Assembly (NCBI RefSeq): GCF_001939115.1
Contig: NZ_MQTZ01000043.1
Span: 124,001 to 188,000, forward strand
DNA from: Leptolyngbya sp. 'hensonii'
Lineage (GTDB): Bacteria > Cyanobacteriota > Cyanobacteriia > GCF-001939115
Reading direction: 5' to 3'
Length of the DNA stretch: 64,000 nt
Notes under the pieces: model-generated
Databases searched by the model: none
Told to the model about the DNA's origin: nothing
What the model saw: only the letters and a program-made list of their open reading frames with translations
In this document: positions 57,992 to 64,000 of the stretch, piece by piece
Numbering within the stretch: position 1 is the first letter of the stretch
How the letters are laid out: each line of letters begins with the position of its first letter
Program-made: the position numbers and the translations under genes

Positions 57992-58516
57992 CTACAGCCA
58001 GTGACTGATGGGAAAGCGGCCATCCTCGGTTTCGATGTACTCCACACCTCGCATTTTGGCGATGACGGTTCCCCGATAAGATACGTGATAGCGCTGATGG
58101 GCTCCAAGCTGGACCTGAACTTCATGGGAGAAAATCTGCTTCAGAATCAGAATATCTGTTCCAGCCGGGTCTTCAATCACATCAACCCCATCCCCTGGAG
58201 CATAGATATAGATATCATCCCCCGGACCCCCATCCAGATGATCATCCCCGGGGCCTCCGATCAGAACATCGTCGCCGTCGCCGCCAAAGAGTCGATCGTG
58301 GCCCGGCCCTCCATCTAGGAGATCGTGGCCTGCTTCCCCGTACAGGGAGTCATCACCCTCATGGCCCAGCAACTGATCATTGCCCAGACCACCGTGAAGA
58401 ATGTCATCTCCTTTTTTACCAACCAGGATATCGTTGCCTGCGTAACCAAGCATCACATCACCCTCATCCGTACCTTCCAGACGATCACCTTGAGGTGTTC
58501 CGTGAATTCCTGCCAT
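57992..58516 (-). CDS. RTX-type calcium-binding protein
   Basis: A 174-residue protein made mostly of about nine glycine- and aspartate-rich nonapeptides of the GGxGxDxLx type (about 20-105), which bind Ca2+ and form a beta-roll. The remaining 70 residues form a C-terminal cap (YIYAPGDGVDVIEDPAGTDILIL...). There is no classical signal peptide, as expected for type I secretion, but no HlyB/D/TolC-type genes adjoin. It is short for an RTX protein and has no enzymatic domain, so it may be a surface or extracellular adhesin-like piece. Confidence 0.9.
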   Translation of the reverse strand: MAGIHGTPQGDRLEGTDEGDVMLGYAGNDILVGKKGDDILHGGLGNDQLLGHEGDDSLYGEAGHDLLDGGPGHDRLFGGDGDDVLIGGPGDDHLDGGPGDDIYIYAPGDGVDVIEDPAGTDILILKQIFSHEVQVQLGAHQRYHVSYRGTVIAKMRGVEYIETEDGRFPISHWL

Positions 58517-58663
58517 GGGGTTGCTCCGACATCACGTCAATTGTTTGAAGGGCATTATTTCTAACACCTCTAGTCCATTATGGTTGCTCAGAGGGATGGC
58601 ATGCAACGCCTTGACGAGAGCAAGTAGGGTGGGCACTGTCTGCTAGGGCGGCCAAATTAGGCT

Positions 58664-60433
58664 TTAGCATTCCTGCTGGTTGGTCTCAATTAAGCGCAGA
58701 TGGCTTGGTACGGGCACAGCCACAGCATGGGGAACCTGAACTGGTCGGCGGTAGAGCGCACTATGGGGAAGAACTCGCAGCACTTCGGAGATGGTCGTGG
58801 CTCCAGCGGTCACTTTTTCGATCGCAGCCAGTCGGAAAGAAGGATAGCTGATCTCATTCAGATAGCGGTGTAACTGGGTAATCGTCCCTTCGTAGATCAA
58901 CTGGCGCACCGTATCATCCACATCCAGCAGTTCAATAATGGCTTCCCGGCCCAGAAAACCAGAGTTAAAGCAGCGGGCACAGCCCCGACCTTTTCGCCAG
59001 TTCTCAGGCTTGGCCTGATCCCGATCCAGACCCAGCACCTTCAGATCGCTATCGGTAGGGTTGTAGGGTTCGCTGCAGTGAGGACACACCCGACGGGCCA
59101 GACGCTGAGCCACAATTCCTAACAACGCATCACTGAGCAATCCTGGATCGGGACCAATATCCTTCAGGCGAGGAATGGCACTGATGGCATCGTTGGTGTG
59201 CAGGGTCGTCAACACCAGGTGACCTGTGAGGGCCGCACGGACAGCTGTCTCTGCCGTTTCATGATCCCGCACTTCCCCCACCATAATAATGTCTGGGTCC
59301 TGACGCAGAATTGCCCGGAGGCCAGCGGCAAAAGTCATGCCTGCCTGTTCGTGAACCTGGGTTTGTGTGATGCGAGGGAGCACGTATTCTACCGGGTCCT
59401 CGACCGTCACCACATTGACAAACTCTGTTGCTACACTCTGGAGGCTGGTATAAAGCGTGCTGGTTTTGCCAGAACCAGTGGGACCGGTGAAGATAATCAT
59501 GCCCTGGGGTTGTTGCAGCCAGCGCTGATAGATTTCCAGAGTTCTGGAGGTAAAGCCCAATTCTTCGATCGTGGAAAAGGGATTTTCCCTCGGCAGCAGG
59601 CGAATCACCGCTTTTTCGCCCCCCATACAGGGTAGGGTGCTAACCCGCATATCCAGCCCAATATCTGTTTCGCCGGAGGTATACTTGTCTCCCAGGCGAG
59701 CGTCCTGGGGCCGCCGACTTTCGGCAATATCCATTTCTGACATCACCTTCAGGGCCACGATCGCCCGCCGACTGATTTCCAGAGGCAGGGTGGTGATATC
59801 TCGCAGAATGCCATCAATTCGGTAGCGAACCCGCAGCCCTTCGGTGGTGGGTTCCATGTGAATATCACTGGCCCGGTTCCGCAGGGCTCCGGCGATGATG
59901 GTCTTGATCCGGCTGATCTGGTCTACGGCCTTCGAGAGATAGAGTTCTGTCACCTCTCCAATATCCTCCTGCTCCAACTCACCCGTGAGGGGATTGATCA
60001 GGGGAGCGGCGTTCATCCTGCCTTCCGTAAAGTTGGTCTTGTGGTACCAGGAGCGATAGCTTTTATCAGAGATGGGAACGACCTTGATATTCGTGAAGGT
60101 GCGATCGCTAAGGCTGCGAATGGTGTCCAGGGAAAGGGTCTGGGGACTGCCCAGGTAAAAGCAGTTGCGCCACAGGAGCAGGGGAATGACCGGGGGCAGG
60201 CTGGCTCGATCGGGAAACTCACGCCAGAAGCGATAGCTGACCTCTGCATCTAGCAATGCCAGATTGACGATTCCCCGATCGCTAACCAGCAGCTTCAGCG
60301 CTTCCTCGCAGGTAATTTCAGCATTTTTCAAGCGTTGCCACACCGATGCAGAGAGGCCATCGGCAGGGAGGGCACCTTTGCGAGGTGGAATCAGTTGCTG
60401 CAGAGCAGATTGAATCGGATTGGAGTCTTGCAT
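58664..60433 (-). CDS. GspE/PulE/PilB-type assembly ATPase
   Basis: A 589-residue type II secretion/type IV pilus ATPase. N-terminal domains of about 170 residues are followed by SDIHMEPT (N2 domain), Walker A GPTGSGKTST, the Asp box VEDPVEY, Walker B IMVGEVRDHETA and the His box LTTLHTND. A tetracysteine zinc motif (CPHCSEPY and CARCFNSGF) is present. It is shorter than the main cyanobacterial PilB, so it may be the second copy (PilB2/GspE-like); a pilus or competence role is inferred. No pilC or pilT gene adjoins. Confidence 0.93.
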   Translation of the reverse strand: MQDSNPIQSALQQLIPPRKGALPADGLSASVWQRLKNAEITCEEALKLLVSDRGIVNLALLDAEVSYRFWREFPDRASLPPVIPLLLWRNCFYLGSPQTLSLDTIRSLSDRTFTNIKVVPISDKSYRSWYHKTNFTEGRMNAAPLINPLTGELEQEDIGEVTELYLSKAVDQISRIKTIIAGALRNRASDIHMEPTTEGLRVRYRIDGILRDITTLPLEISRRAIVALKVMSEMDIAESRRPQDARLGDKYTSGETDIGLDMRVSTLPCMGGEKAVIRLLPRENPFSTIEELGFTSRTLEIYQRWLQQPQGMIIFTGPTGSGKTSTLYTSLQSVATEFVNVVTVEDPVEYVLPRITQTQVHEQAGMTFAAGLRAILRQDPDIIMVGEVRDHETAETAVRAALTGHLVLTTLHTNDAISAIPRLKDIGPDPGLLSDALLGIVAQRLARRVCPHCSEPYNPTDSDLKVLGLDRDQAKPENWRKGRGCARCFNSGFLGREAIIELLDVDDTVRQLIYEGTITQLHRYLNEISYPSFRLAAIEKVTAGATTISEVLRVLPHSALYRRPVQVPHAVAVPVPSHLRLIETNQQEC

Positions 60434-60726
60434 GGGGGTGATGACCTGGCGATAGCGGCAGAGGAACAGCCAGACGCTTTCAGCGTATCCGAAGCGAACC
60501 GGGGCTGTCCTCCCATTTTGGCTGTTTTCCCCTTAGTATGCCCCGATCACGTTATCAGAAGTTTATCGACCCGAAGTTACATTTTTGACTTCTAACTGCA
60601 TAGAGAGTCGGAGGAGGTGAGGCGGGAACGCCTGATCTCCTCTAGTGCTGTCTTAACCTTCATCACAGCTTGACCAGAACTTTGTTGAATCTTTAAAGAG
60701 CGATTGATCGGGTGTATCCCGCGCCT

Positions 60727-61962
60727 TTAAGCTGCATCCTGCAATTCGCCAGTCTTAACCGTGATCTGTTGGACCCGATCGCTCCGTTGTACGGTTACCT
60801 GCAAGGTCTGACCGACCCGAGTGGATTCCACCAGGGTCTGTAGCTGATCAGCTTTGAGGATGCTCTTACCGTCCACCTGAGTGATCACATCCCCTCGACG
60901 CAGCCCAGCACTGGCCGCAGGAGTATTGGGCAGTACTTTCACCACCAGAACCCCCTCAATTTCAGGCACCAGGAAGGCCGAATTTGGATCGATGTTATTT
61001 TCATGGGCCAGTTCTGGAGTCAGGGTCACCATCTGCACCCCCAGGTAAGGATGGGCCACCCGTTCACCCCGAACTAGCCGATCCTGAATGGCTTTAGCCT
61101 GATTAATGGGAATGGCAAATCCAATTCCCATGGCATCTGCCCGAATTGCAGTATTAATCCCAATCACTTCTCCCTGGGCATTCAACAGTGGTCCCCCAGA
61201 GTTACCAGGATTGATGGCTGCATCAGTTTGGATGAAGTCCAGCCGTTTGTCGGGAATACCCACCTGGGCACTAGACCGGTGCAGCGTGCTAATAATACCC
61301 AGCGTAACGGTGTTGTCCAGCCCAACTGGATTGCCGACTGCGATCGCCCAATCTCCGACCTGGACCTGATCGGAATCTCCCAGGGTCGCAACCGGTAGAT
61401 CGTGACTGACCCCTTCCAACTTCACCACTGCCAGATCGGTGACTTCGTCTGCGCCCCGCACTTTTCCCTTGAAGATGCGGCCATCCTTCAAGGTTACGGT
61501 CACTTTATCGGCACCATTGACTACATGGGCGTTGGTTAACACAATGCCACTGCGATCGATGATGAAACCCGAACCTTGGCCCCGGAGCCGCTCTTCTCTG
61601 GGCATGCGAGAGAAACGATCGTCTCCGAAGAATTGCCGGAAGAAAGGATCCTCAAACAGGGGATCAACGTTACGCCGGGTAATCGTTCGCTCTGTATCAA
61701 TTCGGACGACCGCTGCTCCTACCTGGTTCACCGCAGCCGTAACAAAACTGGTTGGCCCCATACTAGGAGTCAGCGGGCGGGCGATCGGAATACCCTCCGG
61801 GGCCACTGCAACTGACTCCGAACTTTTATCCAGAGGGGCTTCAACACCTGCCTGGACGGGGAAAGCCAGGAGGAAGGAGGCTGTCAGTACCACCCCCAAC
61901 AGCAAAGAGAACAGATGCGTGGCCATCCGACGCAAGAGGGAGAGGAAGTCTAACCGTTGCAT
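60727..61962 (-). CDS. HtrA/Deg-type serine protease with PDZ domain
   Basis: A 411-residue periplasmic or lumenal protease of the HhoA/HhoB/HtrA group. A signal sequence or anchor (HLFSLLLGVVLTASFLLAFP) is followed by a trypsin-like domain with His (VLTNAHVV), Asp (EVTDLAVVKL) and Ser (NPGNSGGPLL), then one PDZ domain (PNTPAASAGLRRGDVITQVDGKSI). It degrades or refolds damaged exported proteins. The gene is divergent from an InrS-like regulator. Confidence 0.95.
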   Translation of the reverse strand: MQRLDFLSLLRRMATHLFSLLLGVVLTASFLLAFPVQAGVEAPLDKSSESVAVAPEGIPIARPLTPSMGPTSFVTAAVNQVGAAVVRIDTERTITRRNVDPLFEDPFFRQFFGDDRFSRMPREERLRGQGSGFIIDRSGIVLTNAHVVNGADKVTVTLKDGRIFKGKVRGADEVTDLAVVKLEGVSHDLPVATLGDSDQVQVGDWAIAVGNPVGLDNTVTLGIISTLHRSSAQVGIPDKRLDFIQTDAAINPGNSGGPLLNAQGEVIGINTAIRADAMGIGFAIPINQAKAIQDRLVRGERVAHPYLGVQMVTLTPELAHENNIDPNSAFLVPEIEGVLVVKVLPNTPAASAGLRRGDVITQVDGKSILKADQLQTLVESTRVGQTLQVTVQRSDRVQQITVKTGELQDAA

Positions 61963-62054
61963 AGCTCTAATCCCAACAGCAAGTATTCGAAGAGACAGAT
62001 ATTATCGCTATGATGCCACTCCTTTCAGAAGATTGGGGTCAGAAAATTGGGACG

Positions 62055-62071
62055 GTAGACCCTACTTGACA
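62055..62071 (+). promoter_or_regulatory. Possible promoter and operator of the InrS-like gene
   Basis: GTAG-ACC-CTAC (62055-62065) is a short inverted repeat directly before TTGACA (62066-62071), which could be a -35 box for the downstream metal sensor; the matching -10 box is weak. CsoR-family proteins often act on such sites, but the usual G/C tract is not seen. Confidence 0.25.
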
Positions 62072-62145
62072 ACCGCCGCCTTAATCACAAATTCAGTGAG
62101 GATGAGGTACAATTCTGGTACCGTTTTGGGCTCTCTTTTGAATTC

Positions 62146-62601
62146 ATGACCATCTCCAAGCCGGTCAGTGATTTGACTTCAGATGCATCCAATCTCGAAA
62201 AGATTGCCGCCGCTTCAGACCACTCCCACCCTCATGACCCTCACAATCATGAGGATCACGAGCCTGCATCTGCGTCCTCTCATCACACCCATGTTCACAA
62301 CGAAGATTCTCAACGCCGGATCGTCAATCGCCTCTCTCGGGTTGAAGGGCATATCCGGGGAATTAAGGCTATGGTGCAGCGGAGCGAAAACTGCCCTGAT
62401 GTCCTGATCCAGATTGCTGCTGTTCGGGGAGCGCTGGATCGCATTGCCCGGATGATCCTGGACGAACACCTGACGCAATGTATTGTACGGGCAGCTGCCG
62501 AGGGCAATATCGAGGAGGAACTGGAGGAACTGAAAACTGCCCTCGATCGGTTCTTGCCTAGGGACAAACCCCCCGGCAAAAAATTGGACCAACCCAAGTA
62601 G
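62146..62601 (+). CDS. CsoR/RcnR-family metal sensor, InrS-like
   Basis: A 151-residue transcriptional repressor of the metal-sensitive DUF156 family. Its metal ligands match the Synechocystis nickel sensor InrS in spacing: His51, Cys83, His108, Cys112 (InrS: His21, Cys53, His78, Cys82). The N-terminal extension has ten histidines between 26 and 51, offering extra Ni/Co/Cu binding. Usual targets are metal exporters such as NrsD, but none is adjacent; neighbours are an HtrA protease (divergent) and an SDR (convergent). Which metal is sensed is inferred from the H-C-H-C pattern. Confidence 0.88.
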   Translation: MTISKPVSDLTSDASNLEKIAAASDHSHPHDPHNHEDHEPASASSHHTHVHNEDSQRRIVNRLSRVEGHIRGIKAMVQRSENCPDVLIQIAAVRGALDRIARMILDEHLTQCIVRAAAEGNIEEELEELKTALDRFLPRDKPPGKKLDQPK

Positions 62602-62649
62602 GATTGGCTCCTTTTCTCTCACTGGGGCCTAGTTAACCCCTTGCTGGAA

Positions 62650-63306
62650 TTACACCCCAGCAAACAATGCGGCCAGGGATTTCTGGGGAGCCTCAGCCGT
62701 GGCGACAATCTCCACGATGCGATTCCGGGCTGTCGGCTGTACCAGGGCTTCTACACAGACCTGAGCAACCTTGGTGCGGGAAATGCTCCCTTCCGATAGA
62801 GAATCTGCTGCACCCATCAGGATGGGCCAATCATTATCCTCATTCTTGAGACCACCAGGACGGACGATCGTAAAGGTCAGATCACTTTTCTTTAGATACT
62901 CTTCGGCCTGCTTCTTCCAGATCAGAATCAGCCAGAACAGGTTGAGGGGATGGAAAATCTGCGAGACGCACAGCGACGTGACCAGGACAAACTGTTTGAT
63001 CCCTCTGGCCTTAGACACATCAATTAAGTTTTTGGTCCCTTCAAAGTCCACTTTGTAAGGTCCGGTGGGATCAAGGCTGGGTCTGGCTCCAATCGCGCAA
63101 AGAACCACATTACAATCCCCCAGAGCTGCATTCAGGCTCTCTAAATGCAGAACGTCTCCCTGGACTAACTCTGCTTCCGCTGGGAGCAGTAGTCTAGCCT
63201 GCTCTAAATTCCTGACCAGGGCTCGTACCGGGATCTGGCGTTGTACCAGCTCTGCCACAATTCGCCGTCCTGTTTCACCGGTTGCCCCCGCTACAAATGC
63301 TTTCAT
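62650..63306 (-). CDS. NmrA/Ycf39-like atypical SDR oxidoreductase
   Basis: A 218-residue atypical short-chain dehydrogenase with an N-terminal GATGETG NAD(P)-binding motif and FVLVTSLCVSQI and FTIVRPGGL segments. The YxxxK catalytic pair is not evident (WKKQAEEYLKKS occupies the region), as is common in NmrA-like members that bind but may not turn over cofactor. Relatives in cyanobacteria act in photosystem assembly or as redox sensors. Convergent with the InrS-like gene. Confidence 0.85.
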   Translation of the reverse strand: MKAFVAGATGETGRRIVAELVQRQIPVRALVRNLEQARLLLPAEAELVQGDVLHLESLNAALGDCNVVLCAIGARPSLDPTGPYKVDFEGTKNLIDVSKARGIKQFVLVTSLCVSQIFHPLNLFWLILIWKKQAEEYLKKSDLTFTIVRPGGLKNEDNDWPILMGAADSLSEGSISRTKVAQVCVEALVQPTARNRIVEIVATAEAPQKSLAALFAGV

Positions 63307-63533
63307 AATGACTTCTTGACGATAGGAAAGGTATCTTTACCTGTTGTAGATCATGTCTACCGCCCCCACACCAATAACGGGAAGATTTTTCTGTCTCTCC
63401 GCGAGATCCCCCATCTTTCGTGAGAAAACTTACGCAACTTCGGTGATCTTAGGCATATTGGGCAGAGGGAGTAACCGTTATTCTAAGTAGTCAGGTGGGA
63501 AATCAGAATCAGTAACCAACGGGGACAGGAAGT

Positions 63534-64000
63534 ATGCAATCCAGTGTACAATCGCAGATCGAGTCTCATCAGATATCAGAAGCGCTCTTGAATGTTATGA
63601 CAGGAGATGCGGATAATGACACTCTGATCCTTGCAGAAGCTGCCAGAGTGAGCGAGCCTGTTCGGTTTCAGAGCCAGTTTATTGATTCCATGGAGATGTC
63701 TGCGGATGCGGGTACAGTAGCCCAGTATCTGGATGAACATCAGAATTGGTTCCGCCGCTGTGCCCATCCAATGAAGGCTGAGCCGCTCGGGTGCTATGGA
63801 TATGCACTGGTGATCGGGCGCTATGGTTCTTTTGGCTATGAAGTTGAGCCCAAAATTGGCCTGAATCTGCTGCCGCAGGAGCAAGGCGTCTACCGGATTG
63901 AGACGATTCCTATTCCTGGTTATACAGCTCCGGGCTACGACGTGGACTTCAAAGCCACTATGGAACTGGTGGAGGTCGCTTCAGCCGATGCCCAGGCAGG
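63534..64000 (+). CDS. DUF1997 family protein (3' end outside window)
   Basis: The reading frame from the ATG at 63534 runs off the window after about 155 codons. It matches the DUF1997 family, widespread in cyanobacteria and plants and of unknown function: SMEMSADAGTVAQYLDEHQNWFRRCAHPMK and CYGYALVIGRYGSFGYEVEPKIGLNLLPQ are typical. A START-like lipid-binding fold has been suggested for such proteins, which is not testable here. A purine-rich GGGGACAGGAAG precedes the ATG. Confidence 0.8.
   Translation, partial: MQSSVQSQIESHQISEALLNVMTGDADNDTLILAEAARVSEPVRFQSQFIDSMEMSADAGTVAQYLDEHQNWFRRCAHPMKAEPLGCYGYALVIGRYGSFGYEVEPKIGLNLLPQEQGVYRIETIPIPGYTAPGYDVDFKATMELVEVASADAQA

Noticed and set aside
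63370-63498. 42-codon small open frame starting MSTAPTPITG before the DUF1997 gene
   Set aside because: No ribosome-binding site, no membrane segment and no resemblance to known small photosystem peptides; also lies in a likely promoter region.

Overview
The window comes from a cyanobacterium, probably a filamentous or Leptolyngbya-like lineage, though the exact taxon cannot be fixed from sequence alone. Evidence: photosystem I PsaC, phycobilisome linker ApcE, Mg-chelatase ChlH, PII (GlnB), an InrS-type metal sensor, many GCGATCGC (HIP1) octamers, and several families known mainly from cyanobacteria. It is mostly ordinary chromosomal core genome, cut by one IS1-family element, one decayed REP-associated transposase, one MITE-like element and many short tandem duplications in gene leaders. 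No CRISPR array, prophage or rRNA operon was seen. One tRNA, tRNA-Ser(UGA), is present.

Layout. 1-6.4 kb: 3' part of a secreted phytase/esterase-like protein, then putA, a DUF29 protein and a GT39-type membrane glycosyltransferase. 6.5-11 kb: apcE with four linker repeats, with an IS1-family element just upstream. 11-15 kb: a PAS-GGDEF-EAL protein, nadA, a metallophosphoesterase and tRNA-Ser. 15-20 kb: a 17-bp tandem repeat, a frameshifted RAYT transposase, then tkt, fabF and acpP. 20-24 kb: an HdrB-like protein, psaC and glmS. 23.7-30.1 kb: a porin and a flavoprotein lacking its redox disulfide in one operon, divergent from an enlarged nitrite/sulfite reductase-like protein and a small partner gene. 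30-34.4 kb: a PAS histidine kinase, a membrane protein, an LpxB-related protein and an ankyrin protein. 34.6-43 kb: chlH, a DUF4344 metallopeptidase, a kinase-NACHT-membrane protein and a small secreted protein. 43-50.9 kb: queG, a candidate small RNA, a MITE, a small alarmone hydrolase coupled to a double ABC ATPase, a pentapeptide protein, glnB, a coiled-coil membrane protein, queF and a LURP-one-like protein. 51-64 kb: a methyltransferase-glycosyltransferase fusion, a TPR protein, ruvB, a nitrilase-family amidase, a Nudix-like protein, a membrane-anchored DUF559/VSR-fold protein, an RTX protein, a GspE/PilB-type ATPase, an HtrA protease, an InrS-like regulator, an NmrA/Ycf39-like SDR and the 5' part of a DUF1997 protein.

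The less ordinary signals are: the 23.7-30.1 kb redox neighbourhood, where the reductase keeps cysteine quartets in both halves; the metallopeptidase/kinase-NACHT pair with a duplicated 17-bp leader motif; an orphan terminator suggesting a small RNA at 44.3-44.45 kb; the RAYT remnant whose stop codon lies inside a tandem repeat; and a 13-bp duplication that doubles a start codon. All functions are inferred from recognisable motifs; no database search was run.
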